Assembly: GCA_905221615.1 (NCBI GenBank)
Contig: CAJNDT010000598.1
Span: forward strand, 78,501-142,500
DNA from: Symbiodinium sp. CCMP2592
Taxonomy: Eukaryota; Sar; Dinophyceae; Suessiales; Symbiodiniaceae
Direction of reading: 5' to 3'
Length of the DNA stretch: 64,000 nt
The translations under genes were made by a program, and so were the position numbers. Shown here piece after piece: positions 29,764-41,340 of the stretch. Below the pieces are notes generated by a model. That model was not told where the DNA came from, ran no database searches, and saw only the letters and a program-made list of their open reading frames with translations. How positions within the stretch are numbered: the first letter of the stretch is position 1; each line of letters begins with the position of its first letter.

Positions 29764-30710
29764 AGCTGTTAACTCCGATGAGAAGCCCGAGGACTGCTGC
29801 GGCGGTTACAAAGGATGATATATCCAAGTACTCTGACAGTGTTTGCAGATCATGCATGCTTTGCTGAGATCTGCAACCTTCCCAGGTCCGATGCTCAGCG
29901 CGCTGTTTGCCGCGAGCTTGGACGATGCTTGAGTGATTGCTTGGAGGTGGTTGAGTCGTCATTGTGACCATGGGGTGCCATTTTCAGTTCAGATCTTTGC
30001 TTATGTGCGCTAGCATTTCCTCCTGGTTCGTGTCCGCAACTTAGGAGCTGCAAGTCTACATGGCCCTACATAGCAGCATTTTTTGCAGCGATAGCATCAT
30101 GCCATCCCCGCGTGGTCTCGCCGTGTGTCCTTGATTTTTTCAATGTTCAAAGCAAGCACGCGATCAGAAAAGGCAATATGAATTTCAACCCAATCCCCCA
30201 TGGATAGGATTGTGAGCCGCGCCAGTCCAAGCTTTGTGGCCATTCCCAACGAAGGTTGTCCAAAAACCCATGTTCAAAAAGCTGTAAGCACGTGGAATCA
30301 CGTGGACACATAAGGAGAATATGCCGCGAGCGCAAGCTCTCGCAAGCACGGCGTAAGGGTTGCGTCTGCGTAAGAGTCAGCTTTAGTCCCAGTATTTTCT
30401 GTGGTAGCATCACCGCATTTTCATGAAAGAGTCGTTTTGCCTCATGTCATGCGCGCCTGCTGTGCGTCCGTCGGCAACTTGGGTCCATGGTCTGTTTCAT
30501 GGCTAAGCTTATGCAAGAACAGCACAAGGGAGCATTTGTTGCGCCCACTACAGAAATGCCTCCTGGACTGTTGCTGTCTCATCGCTAGCTTCTTTATCAA
30601 CCCGAATTTCATAGCGCCATGTGACTCGCGTGCAAGGCGCGCCCAAGGGCAGCGCAAGGGCAATGCGCCCCGCAACGGGATTGGCCCATCCGAGCTTACT
30701 GCTTTTGCTA
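29764..30710. other. No supported gene
   Basis: No coding domain. GCGCAAG-type words near 30320-30365 recur near 30960-31010 on the other side of the trinucleotide hairpin. Confidence 0.3.
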
Positions 30711-30716
30711 GTATTA

Positions 30717-30717
30717 C

Positions 30718-30750
<33 letters not shown>

Positions 30751-30801
30751 CAGCAGCAGCAGCAGTACTACTACTACTACTACTACTACTACCACTACTA
30801 T

Positions 30802-30886
<85 letters not shown>
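30717..30886. repeat. Inverted trinucleotide tract (TAG)n-CAG-(TAC)n
   Basis: (TAG)n at 30717-30750, five CAG units at 30751-30765, then (TAC)n at 30766-30886 with a few interruptions. TAG and CTA are reverse complements, so the two arms can pair as a long hairpin with the CAG units as loop. Confidence 0.9.
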
Positions 30887-30887
<1 letters not shown>

Positions 30888-30889
30888 AG

Positions 30890-32250
30890 TTACTACTACT
30901 TCTACTACTCTACTATTACCAGCTTGGGCAAGGTTGTTTGCAAATCTTAATAAAATCGCGCGGGCGCGCGCACGAAAGCTTGCGAAAGGTACGCGCAAGC
31001 GCGGCATAAGGGTCGTCGTATTTGGGAGAAGGAATATTGGACACCCCTCAAGGTGGGTGATGCGCAGCAGATGCCCTGTTAAGCCATGGGTCATCAGCAG
31101 CAGAAGCAAGTGTTCAGAACCTACAGACAAATGGCATCCATGTTCACGCTCTTGGCGGTATACTGCTCCACTGTCTCGGTAAATTGGTTACCGCTCACAA
31201 AAGCCTATAAGTCTCTAAATTGTATCGAGCATCAACTGGAATCTTTTTGCTGAGCGCAATACTTGAGCTTGGAGCTTGAAATTGTTTGGCGGACTACCTA
31301 CATATGTTGCTCTGGGGCCTTTTGAGTCAGTAACGTATAGGCATACTAGGCTAATACTAGGAAATAACAATACATTTCTCATATTCTGAAGGACCGCTTC
31401 TTATCTGTAGCAACTAAAACATTTGCATTAGGGATGAAGGGAAGCAATGCTGCGACTGTCCCATCTGCTAAACCGGTGCGCGGAGCTTTGCATTTCGCTG
31501 ATGACAAGCTTTACGCCCCCTGCGGCCGTAGTCCAGATTTCTAGGCTCAATTAGGTGAGTAGCGTACACCCAGAACCCTTTGAGGGTTTTAACGGATTTT
31601 GTCACGGAAGCTGAGCTCAGGTAGCGAGTCTTTCGTTTCTATCTGCTGTAGCCTATACCTTAATCTGGCCCCCTCTACCAGCCCTGCCGCCTCTGCAGCC
31701 GCCCCCCCTCTGGTGGCCATGAACTTGTTGTTGATTATCAGAAGATGTTGATGATGTTGACGGAGGTTGTGTGTTTGCTGATGCTGCTGCTGCAGGATGG
31801 TGCTGGTAACGACGATTAAGATGTTGTTGATGATGATGAATATGATGCTTCTGAGGATGGTGGGTGTGGATATGGTAAGCTGCTAAGCTCCGAAAGAAGA
31901 GAGTCATCACACGGCTGTGGCATGAAGGTGAGCGGCCAAGTAGACCTAAAGATTTCAGCCACATGCACCAAGGGCCCCTCGATGGGATGTAACCTCCTCC
32001 TGTTTTGTGAAGTGCACCAAACACCACAAAGAGATCCAAGGCTAAATCGTTCAGCTGATTAGAGCCTGTTGAGGTGCAGAGCAAGAGACGAAACAGTTGG
32101 TAAAGTTGTTTGGCCATGAGATTAGATCTTTATTCAGGGATGCGCTGAACAAATACGGCTCCCTCTGTATACTCAGTGCACTCTTTCTCGGCTGCTTAGA
32201 TGTCAGCTTGGAACGCGGCAAACATTGAAATGTTTGTTCAGGTTATGCTG
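30890..32250. other. No supported gene
   Basis: A minus-strand frame (32117-31653) has a His-rich low-complexity stretch from (ATG/GTT)n DNA and a Gly/Arg tail. I see no domain and do not call it a gene. Confidence 0.3.
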
Positions 32251-32890
32251 TTCGGCCCATGGCCAAAACACACCATGCAAAGCCGATTGCTGCAACATGT
32301 CTGTGATGTCGTGCGGGCGTTTGCGCGCAACAGCATGGGTAATGCAAGGGCGTTGCGCTGCATGGCAGATTGCCAGGGCACGTGCAGAACAGGCAATGTG
32401 ACTAGTGACTAGAATGTGATCAGTGATGCGTGTCCATGGCCATTCAGAAAGCAGCAAGGAAACGCAATCAAGATGTTCGAACGGCACATGTGGAATCGAG
32501 CGATGCAAACTTGTGTAATGTCATGCAAAACTCAGTCCTGTGTAGCAACAGGGATCAATGGTTCAAAAAGTGCCTCCTGGTTGGCTGTGTTCGAAGAAGC
32601 GAAGTCCGTATGTCCAATTCGGCCCGTGGCCGCAGCACACTACGCAAAGCCAATTGATGCAACCTTTGTGTGTCGTCGTGCGCGCGCAAGCATGGGCAAT
32701 GAAAGAGCATAGTGCTGCATGGCAGATTGCCAGGGCACGTTCGAAACAAACAATGTAGTGCATGGCATGTGATTAGTGTCCTTGGACATTAAAAGACGAC
32801 GAAGGAACGCGATCAAGTTGTTTGGCCGGCACATGTAGAATCGGGCGACGCAACCTTGTCTGTTGTCGCGAAGCACGGTTCCGTCTTGCA
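32251..32890. repeat. Diverged tandem duplication (~345-367 bp unit)
   Basis: TTCGGCCCATGGCC (32251) aligns with TTCGGCCCGTGGCC (32618); GCATGGCAGATTGCCAGGGC occurs in both copies; and GGAAACGCAATCAAG (32458) aligns with GGAACGCGATCAAG (32803). Each is followed by GGCACATGT and GAATCG. The copies share perhaps three quarters of bases by eye. Non-coding. Confidence 0.75.
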
Positions 32891-33060
32891 ACGGCGATCA
32901 GAGAAGTGCCAACCACGACGACGACGACGACGACTACTACTACTACTAGGTATACTTTTGGTATTTGACTACTCTCTTTTGTATGCCTCTTTGTTTGAGT
33001 ATGACCGCCGCCATGCACATTTTCACCGCAACTTGCAGCCCTTGCTCTTTACAGAAGTCG

Positions 33061-33088
33061 TTTTTTTTTTTTTTTTTGGGGGGGGGGG
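33061..33088. repeat. T17G11 junction tract
   Basis: Seventeen T followed by eleven G. Confidence 0.9.
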
Positions 33089-35818
33089 TTCCTCTTCCAA
33101 TTGCCAGTCGGGTTTGTTCGCTCTTTTTTGCTTGCTTGTGGTCGAAGCAGCCTAAACTACTGATATCTGCAGTACATTTGGCCTTTGCTGCGTTTCTGAA
33201 AGTCTGCTTTTCCTTGGTTTTTTCAGAGCTCTGCTTTTGTGGGCTTGGACAAACTCACTGGTATTTGCAAGGGCTCGTAGCTTTTTTCAGCTTTGGCCCA
33301 AAACGCGTTTTTGGATTTTTTTACGGGATTTCACACATTTTGATCGCTTTCTTTGCAAGGGGGATGCAACAGTAGGCTAGCAGGAAGGCTGGTAAGGGCA
33401 GAAAGAACACGCGTTCGCCTCTTCCACTGCTTCAGCTCGATGCTCTCCACTCTTACGAGGGCGCTTCAAGCTTCGCTGCTTGTCAGGTTTCTTCGCACCA
33501 GCAGCCAGCTTGAGCAAGCGACGGATTTCTGCAGCAGCCCAAGAAATTAAGTTCTCCAGTCAGTGCCCTGTCTGGCCACAGGCGCGAGAAGCGTGAGACT
33601 TCTGCTTGCCGGTGCAGCGCTTTCCCGTGGCTTCTTCAAAAACGCGTTTTCTGACAAAATGCTGATGTTTTGTAAAATGCCGTAGTTTACATTGTTTTCT
33701 GCTTCCCTGCCATGTGTCAGTCTGTGTCTGAAATGCATGTTGTGCAAATCACGCAGAGCCCGAAACACTGCGTGTGACATGGAATTTGTTGCAGAATCCA
33801 CTGTTGAGTTGTTTCTCCGCTTCCAATTGCCAGATCGAATAACACTTAAGTGGGTGCAGCATCAGGGGGGCAGGTGAATGTAATGGCTACGCCGCGGCTA
33901 CGCCGTCGTGTCGGTCATGAGGCCGGGTCAGTGGCATGGTGCTGGATGGCATTTTGGCCAGGGCGCCAGGGCAGGAGAAAAGCATGTTCTTGCTTGAACA
34001 TGCGATTGCGTTGGGTGCCGAAACCTGAGCTCGTAGGCATGACTTGATGCAGCTTTTGTCGCAGCTTGAACTCCAAGAGAAGCGCAAGGACGGCATCGCG
34101 AGTTGCTGCGGTCTTTTCGGCTCTAGGGGTAGCTCACCACACCGCCTTTTAGGCGCTCTCCCGGTTCGGCATGATGCCCGGGAATCTCTTGTGTTGGTGC
34201 TTAGGCGGAAACCTGAGAATGGATTCCTCTCGTAGCGGCTAAACTGATGGAAATAGTCCGTGGACTCCAATCTTCAAGCCGTAAAGAAGCTGTCATCTTA
34301 GTTTTGGCGGGAACTTCGAACCATGGCTTGGGGCTCGATGCACAGGGCGGGAATGTGTCTCTTCCCGATGTGCCAGGACCCTGTGTCGACAGGTGTGTTG
34401 TTGAACAGGAAGTCTGCGCATCTGCCAAGATCTCCAGATCCTTTTGGAGCATGCCCTGGCAACGGGACAGCTCATCGTTTTCGTGCTGTGCTTTGCTGTT
34501 CGGATGCTCGAAGTTCTTCAATGTGCAATCTACATAGCGCTGTCGCCGAAGCTCTTGTGTAAGGCGCCGGCTCGCCCGCCAAATGGAATGGGCGTAACGC
34601 TACTGCAGTTCGATATCATCAGCCCGCTAGCCGGAAGGGATGCGGTCTTTCCAGTTTAGCCGTATTGCTTTTGAGTTTTGGTGCCCTCGCTACCGCGGTC
34701 GCATTTTGGAAGCATGCAGCATGCAATGGCTGGCGTCATGGTTGACAAGCCTCGAGGAACGGAGCAGCTGGACATCCTCAGCGGTTATGTAAGAAGGCCA
34801 ATGGTTCTGTTAACAGCTAACCTAACACCACCTAACCGCCCAAATCCAACAGGTACAGGGAGCGGGCTAGCTGTTAGAGCCCCGAGACCTTCTTTGAGGA
34901 TTCATGTGAATGAAATTCCATTGAAGACATGCTCTGTTTGACGCGGGACTTTTGATGCGTGAGAACCTGGAGTTCGGACTTTGGCAAGGACTGTTGCTAG
35001 GTGGGGGGCCCAATTCCAGTCGCAGAATGTGAAACTGCCTGCTCGTTTCCATCCGGCGAGAAATATTTGCCCCACAGGATTCTACGGTTGGCAGCACGGC
35101 GCGATGAGATCGTCCGTGTTGCATGACGCCGCGACTTTTGCGGCTTTTCCAGGACCGCTGCTTGCCACCCCCTGCTTGAGCAGAAGTGTTGCATAGCTCC
35201 TCCATCTCACCCCCAGAACGAGTCAGTTAGTCGTTCTCGTACCATGTGGCATGTGCGCAACGTTGACAAAAGCGGCTGCTCTCAAGTGACGCCCCTTGGA
35301 CTCGATGTTCCACTGTCTCAGGCGAAACGATCGCATATTCAGGCCGTTATGATGCAACTCAGGACGATTTAAAATTTTGGCTTTTCGGGGAGTGTAGTAC
35401 GAAGGAGGCCACAGGAAAGGATCACAATTTTGACATACTTCCACTGCTCGCGTCTTTGCCAGGGGGAGAAGTTCCAGCTCCAGCTCAGCTTATTCCACCG
35501 CCAACTCAGTGCAGGGGGGAGCTCCCCTCGGCCTCGACATCTCGCTTGCCTCGCAAAGCATCAATCTAGGGAAGGCTAGTTTGCATCGTAGTGGAATTAA
35601 GCATGAGATCTGACCTGCGGGATTTCCGTCTCTTCATACCCACGGATCCAAGTGACCCAGCCTTACATTGCAAAATGCAATATGCAGTTCTGCTGCGGCT
35701 GACATTTGTCCAATCAAAGTCTCGGCCTTGCCCTGCTAAAAATTTCAAGCTGTCGAACTTTCAATACAACCAACTTGTCAGATGCAGTGGCTCACGCGTC
35801 CTAGAGCTGATCTCGAAT

Positions 35819-35849
<31 letters not shown>

Positions 35850-36772
35850 TCGAATTTTCTTGGAAGTTTGGCTTGATTGCAAGTAAGACGTAAAGAAATT
35901 GGATTAAATTCTACGAAGCCGTCTGGAAAGATTTTATACCGGAGACAGGCTAGTCAAGAATAGGCACAGAGTTTCTGGAAGGTTAGGTGACGCCCTGTCC
36001 AGGGGTTGACATTGCTTAGGATTTAAAGGTTTAGGATACCCCCTGCGATTCCTCTTAAAGCCCCCTTGCAAATTCTGTATACCTTCTTCTTGTTCTCAAT
36101 ATTTTTTGATTCTGAAACCGACGGCATTCTCATGAATCCTTCACTCCTTGTCTAGCTCTCGGGAATCCAGTTTCTCCGTTACAGCCTAGGGCAACCGCTC
36201 AGCACAAGCCAAAGCCAACCATCACCCATTTCAAGCACAAAATTGCTGAGGTCCAGCAAAGCTCTTCATTAAACAAAATGAAGAGCACCATGCAACAAAA
36301 AAAGCTAGACAACACAAGATTCTGGCACTCATGGTTCTTCGGCTGACGTACTGGAAGTCCCGAAATACTCTTGCGTTGCTTTTTTTGTTCAGGTCTCTTG
36401 TTCGCTTTTGATTCCTCGTGAGAAAATCCAATTCCTGCAAGCATTTGGTGATTTGGTTTTGCCTGTCCCGGGTGGTGCATCGAACGGAAGACCTAGCATA
36501 TTTTGTCGTCATCCATAGTTTGCCCACTTGGAGAACATAATCCGGAGATTTGAGAATCAAGGTTCCTCACGATTTTGGAGCTGTGGAGCTAGTTCTGCAG
36601 GGTCTGTGGTGCATGGTCTCGGTGAGCACTTGTGGCCCAGAACCTAAGCTCGTGATGCAAGTGGCAATCGACAAGGAGAAGAAGTATCGGCTGATGTGGT
36701 CAGAGCCTCAAAGTTTAGGATTTATAGGGATTTTGTGGCAAGTTGGTCATCTGAGGGTGACCGTAGAGCTAG
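33089..36772. other. Long non-coding stretch, no gene supported
   Basis: Open frames are short and unrecognisable. A (TA)n tract lies at about 35818-35844. A minus-strand stretch around 36430-36560 (GKLWMTTKYARSSVRC; MDDDK in another frame) could be a remnant of the C-terminus of the minus-strand gene at 38-43 kb, but I cannot support this. Confidence 0.35.
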
Positions 36773-37747
36773 GTGTTCTCAGCACACAAGGAGACCCAAA
36801 TAATTGATTTGTTAGCTTCCGCCTGGTGGCATGCCTTGAAAGTTGGGCTTGGAAGAAGCTTACGGCTTGTTCGTGACAAATCTGCAATGGAAATGGCCCT
36901 TAAACCCGAAGGTGCCAAGCCCATTCGCGACAAGCCTTTGTTTAAAGGCCTGAAGCGACAGGGCGAGACACAGGGTCCTCCACAGGGGTCGGGGCGTCGC
37001 GCCACAGGCGAGCGATGCCTGCAGCATGCTCCGAGCTGCCGCATTCCAATGACTGTGCCACTCCCGCAAGAAAGTCAACGTGGCCCGCACGGCTTCCTTG
37101 GTGTCCCTCCTCCGTCACCGGCACGTTCGGGTAATCGGCTGTGTTCAGGACCTGGCGGCACGGTTCTACTGCATGCTACGGTGGTTAGAGCTTCCGGCTT
37201 CTCTTTGGGCCCGTCGCGCCTGGCAGTGCTTCCGCATGTGGTGCTTCTCGGAGGCAGCTGGTCCCAAATCTTCCGGCGCCATGCTGCGCAGACCCTCCGA
37301 AGCTTCGATGGCACCTGCCAGGTGCGAGAGGCCGATCTCCGGGCGGTTGAGGAGCTCGTTGGCCGGCGCCTTCGGGTGCTTCTGCCGCGGTGGCGGCCGT
37401 GCCATTTGAAGGCGCACGCGGCTGTCGGAGGAGCCGTCAAGAAGCAGCAGGGGAAGAAGGCGCAGCAGCCGGTGGCCGGAGCAGGAATCGGACGCCGATC
37501 CAAAACCTCCTACGCACTGGCAAAAGGAGCACTGTCCGGAGCTTATATCCTGTCATGTGTTGCAGGTTGCATGCAGACGGAACCCTGCTTGTATTCAGCG
37601 ACACCCTCAGGGAAACCAAGACCTCCAGAAGACGGAAAAGATCGGGGAGCAGCTCGCTGTGGTGCAGCGCCGCATCGAAGAGGCAACATGTCGGAGCAGA
37701 CAGAGAAAAGGAGAGGTAGAGTTGAAGAGGAGAGATGGGAAACATAG
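36773..37747 (+). CDS. Uncertain Arg/Pro-rich open frame
   Basis: A 324-codon frame that is open mainly because the DNA is GC-rich; equally long frames exist on the minus strand over the same bases. It contains basic tracts (VKKQQGKKAQQ; EQTEKRRGRVEEERWE) and no domain. A forward frame at 37557-38219 overlaps it. I give it low weight; the region may instead hold minus-strand coding of the 38-43 kb gene. Confidence 0.15.
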   Translation: MFSAHKETQIIDLLASAWWHALKVGLGRSLRLVRDKSAMEMALKPEGAKPIRDKPLFKGLKRQGETQGPPQGSGRRATGERCLQHAPSCRIPMTVPLPQESQRGPHGFLGVPPPSPARSGNRLCSGPGGTVLLHATVVRASGFSLGPSRLAVLPHVVLLGGSWSQIFRRHAAQTLRSFDGTCQVREADLRAVEELVGRRLRVLLPRWRPCHLKAHAAVGGAVKKQQGKKAQQPVAGAGIGRRSKTSYALAKGALSGAYILSCVAGCMQTEPCLYSATPSGKPRPPEDGKDRGAARCGAAPHRRGNMSEQTEKRRGRVEEERWET

Positions 37748-38129
37748 TGAACGTGGTGTTGCTGACCAGGGGGAGGTAGTGCTGGCGGAGGCGGCGGCCA
37801 GAGTGAGGCAGGGCTTGCCGTTGTTGCCAGGGCAGAGTCTGAAGGCCATGCAAGCAAAGATGGCCGAATGCGTGAAAGAGCGCACCCGCCTCTTGAAGAC
37901 CTACCGAATGTGGCGGTCCAAGGGCGGGGGCGCTGAATTCGCGCCGTACCACAGGCTGCACTGGGTTGCACGCAAATTCGCGCGGCTCACGAAGCAGGAG
38001 CGAGCGCGGCTGCACGTCTCCAAGGGTGGTCGGATGAAGAGGGGCCCCCCTTGCCCTCGCAACTGCAAGGAGCGGGCCACCTGCAATGGGGACTCAAGAT
38101 GTCCAGAAAAGGAATGCCTGTTTCGAACC

Positions 38130-38690
38130 TCGGAGCGATCTCACGAATCAGCGGGTCATCGGTGTCTTGCCATTCTCTCTCAAGAAAGTCCTGGGGCCAT
38201 GATAAGAGGTTCGTCGTGACGAACCCCTTGTGCCAGTGCCCCGGGGCATCAGGCCGGTATGCTCCCAGCCCAACAGGTCGCAATTGATGGCACCAATGTA
38301 GGCGTAGCGATTCGTCCGGGAGCAGAAGGTGCGGTAGTCCCGGGAGAGGTATTCCATTCGCAGGTCCATCTTGCCAAGCTGAGGCATGTTCTCTGCCAAA
38401 ACGGCAATTGCCGCCGCCACATAGGTTTTTCCGCATCCTAGATGGAAGCAATGCCAAGCATCCAACCGGTTAAAAAAGCCAGGGATGGTCATGCGGCACC
38501 TGCAACAATGGCCCTGCCTCATCGTAGCCAGGCGTGCTGCTGCTCCCAATGGTTTCGCGCCATCTCGCATTCAAATTGAAATCTTCCCACGGCGTTGGCT
38601 CTGCAGTTTTCTCGCTGCCTCCAAGGCACATGAAGCCAATTCCATCGCATGATTTCTTCGACGACGCCTTCTTCGGACACATACTGTAAG
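38130..38690 (-). pseudogene. Dinoflagellate unknown-family gene, 3' exon (minus strand)
   Basis: Read on the minus strand: KKASSKKSCDGIGFMCLGG, PTPWEDFNLNARWRETIG, PLLQVPHDHPWL (to about 38480); then NRLDAWHCFHLGCGKTYVAA, MEYLSRDYRTFCSRTNRYAY, LLGWEHTGLMPRG (to about 38245); then HWHKGFVTTNLLSWPQDFLE, DDPLIREIAPR (to about 38130). The series C-x-L-G, P-W-E-D, D-x-W-H-x-F-H-L-G-x-G-K and W-H-K-G belongs to a family I know as very numerous in dinoflagellates, with no known function. Two frame changes separate the parts. One is in the A6 run at 38472-38477 (T6 on the coding strand), the other at CCCCGGGG (38239-38246); a one-base loss at each restores the reading. An acceptor-like CTTACAG precedes the exon at about 38690. 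Confidence 0.6.
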
Positions 38691-38814
38691 TCTGGCAGCC
38701 TCGAGTTACCCCTGTGACGCGCCCTGACTGCCCGATAACCTGGTATTGTTCTCCTGAGGATGTTTCAAGGCTCTCTTTGGATGTTATTGAATGGTCAGGG
38801 CGCATTGATTGCAC

Positions 38815-39766
38815 TGCGGAGGCTATAATTTGGGAAATATCAGGCCTCAGCCTTCCCTGCTGGACCCTGGTGATGCGACCGGCGGTTATCGAAGGGCTTC
38901 ATGAGTAGTTTGGCCGGAAGCTTTTCGGAATTCTGCAGTTTTGGCTGCACCTTGCACCGTACTTCATACCTTTCAGAACTGTTTTACTTGCTCCTTGCCC
39001 TGAACTGCACTGCCTGCGATGCTTTTGCTGTTGCCCTTGCCTGCACTGTTCCTTACCCTTGCACTGCCTTGTTTTCCTGCACTGTATTGGACCTTCAGTA
39101 CGAGTGCCATGCCGGCGCCTTATAATGTATCGCCAAGGCCGCGCTGAGAAACTAACACATCCAGTCGTGTTCTAGCGAGCTGAATATATGATTCTGCATG
39201 GCACTCCCTACTGGAGAGCCCCACGTGTATGGCTAGTCTCTCAGTCGGTTGGAAGTAATCCATTTCGCTGCACAGTGACTGCCTCTTGGTTACATAGAGA
39301 AAGGGGCGAGCACCTTGGCATGATTCGGAGCACGTATCCGTGCCCCCTGCATTTTGTTTTCCGGCCTGGCGCTTGGTCGACGGGGACGTAGTTTTTGCTG
39401 AGGCCTCTGAAGGCCTCCCCGTGCCTTGATAGATGCCCGATACTTGGTCGGGTGTTTGCTGCTGACCCGAACGCACCCGCTCGGGGGCCGAGTGCCTCAT
39501 GCTATGGAGGAAACCCACACCTCTGTGTCGATGCCCAGGACAGCCGTAAGCTAGAGTGCTAATTACGGGAATTGGACTTCGGATTCTTGGTGTTTGGGAT
39601 GTTCGAGGCCTTGAGAGGTTGCTGCTGATACTTCTCTGTAATATTTCCCTTGATGCTGGAGACACCAAACTACAGGAGTGGGCATGTTTCGTATGTTCCA
39701 CTCACTGCGTGCGGATTCGGTAGCTCTGCTGAGTTCCAAAGGCGAAACTGCAGTTGCAACTAAGGC
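38815..39766. other. Presumed intron sequence, no gene
   Basis: No domain on either strand. Pyrimidine-rich CTTGCACTG words near 38990-39080. It lies within the presumed 4-kb intron of the minus-strand gene. Confidence 0.3.
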
Positions 39767-39908
39767 TTGAACGTTCCCCTCAGTTCACAGGTAGACATGC
39801 CTGCCATGGAACCGAGGATGGAGGTACACCCGCAGGCCGCTGTGTCGTGGCCGCCGGTGGCTGAGGAACACAAGCTTCAATCATCGGCGCGAGTCATCCC
39901 GGCCTTCC

Positions 39909-41340
39909 ATGGCCGATGGCACGCTGGGCAACATGGGCGAAGGACTTCTGCTCGAGGCAAGGATCTGGGGCGGCTGGTACATGAACCCTCAAGGAGCTCT
40001 TCCGTGGCTCCTCCTGGCCACGTTCGTGCTCTACAATGCCGCGCAGTTTTTCCGTTGTAGACGGAGACAACGGCTGGCTACTTCCCTCGACAATGAGCCG
40101 GCAACCCGTGCACCTGATGCACCACCGCCACCACGAGCAGGAGAACAAGAAGCCGACCCAGATGACAAAGGGGTCAAGGACCCCCCGCATGGACCCGACT
40201 CACAGCAAAAGAAAGACGAGCCAGAGCCGGACAAGTAAACCATAGGGGTGGGGGCTACAACACCCCCAATGCCGGCGCCTCCCGCTACTCCGAAGGCTCC
40301 GCCGGCTCCTCCAACGCAGACTATGGGACCCCCGGGTCCGTCCCCCGATGTCCTGGAACTCATGCATGCTAAGCTCTCGGACGTCAAGATGTGGGTGGAG
40401 GATGCAGCTCACGCAGCGGCCAAGCGAACGAAGGGACAATTCGACGACCTCTTGGAGGAAATCAAAAAGCTCGTGAGCGAGAACAATGTGGGAGACGAGC
40501 GTCTGAACGCGGTGCTCAAGGACGCCTTGGAGCCTCTCCGTGACAAGCTGGTGCCGATCCTGGCGGACGTGGGGGACTTCAATAACACCCTTGGCCCCTT
40601 CCCATCACAAGGGAACATCCGGGGCCTGAGAACGGTGATCCTCGACATGGAGGTTTTGCCCCACGACGCACAGAAGGCGTCGCAAGACTCCTCCTGGGAC
40701 CTGTGTGGCAGAATCAATTCCACTGGCAACCAGGTGACCAGCATGCACACCGAGGTGTCGAACAGACTTCAATTAGCACATCGCAAACTGGACTCGTTGC
40801 ACAACACCCTGCAAAACTGGGACAGCTCCGGCGACCGAGCAGAGGTCGCAAAGCTACTGTGCCAGATGAAGGAGATGCAGGACACCGTCGGCACGTACAA
40901 CCAGAATCTTGAGGGGGTACAAAACCGCCTGCAGACCCTGGAGGGCAATATGGAAACGGTGCCTGCTAGCCAAACTTACGGCTGTGGAAGCATCGACTGG
41001 GAAACTGGCCGCTGTGCGCCCTAAGGCACCGCCCCCGGCGGGGCCTGCGCCACAACTGCCCCAAGAAGCTGCGCCACTCCCTCCTCCAGCCCAACCGCCG
41101 GGACATTGGAGCTCACAGGCGGCTTCGAGCAATGCGGCTCCGATGTCGGCCCTCCCACAGGTGCATGTGCTACACCCTGGCGTATTTGGACCCGCTTCGG
41201 CTGGACCCCCACAACATCATGCGGCGGCGTGCCCCCAGGGTGTGCCTGGGAACGTCGAGATGGTGAACATCGTGTGGGGTGACAAATGCTATCCAGTGCC
41301 TGCTGCGGCAGTCAGGTCTACGGGGCCTGGACCATCGTGA
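39909..41340 (+). pseudogene. Membrane-anchored coiled-coil protein gene inside the intron
   Basis: The frame from ATG 39909 (MADGTLGNMGEGLLLEARIW) has one predicted membrane span, ALPWLLLATFVLYNAAQFF (about 39990-40047), followed by CRRRQR, a positive-inside boundary. A Pro/Asp-rich linker meets an in-frame TAA at 40236-40238. The same frame then continues through a Pro-rich stretch (40254-40340) and a long coiled coil (HAKLSDVKMWVEDAAHAAAK; EVSNRLQLAHRKLDSLHNTL) to about 40965. There it shifts frame to LAKLTAVEASTGKLAAVRPK, a Pro-rich tail and VEMVNIVWGDKCYPVPAAAV, ending at 41338-41340. Upstream coding-looking residues at 39785-39900 lie in another frame. The TM plus coiled-coil layout is familiar from dinoflagellate repeats, possibly the first ORF of a retroelement. 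Confidence 0.5.

Noticed and set aside
36773..38219. Two overlapping forward Arg/Lys-rich frames as a gene
   Set aside because: Equally long frames exist on the minus strand in the same GC-rich DNA, next to minus-strand family homology; strand cannot be decided. Kept only as a low-confidence entry.
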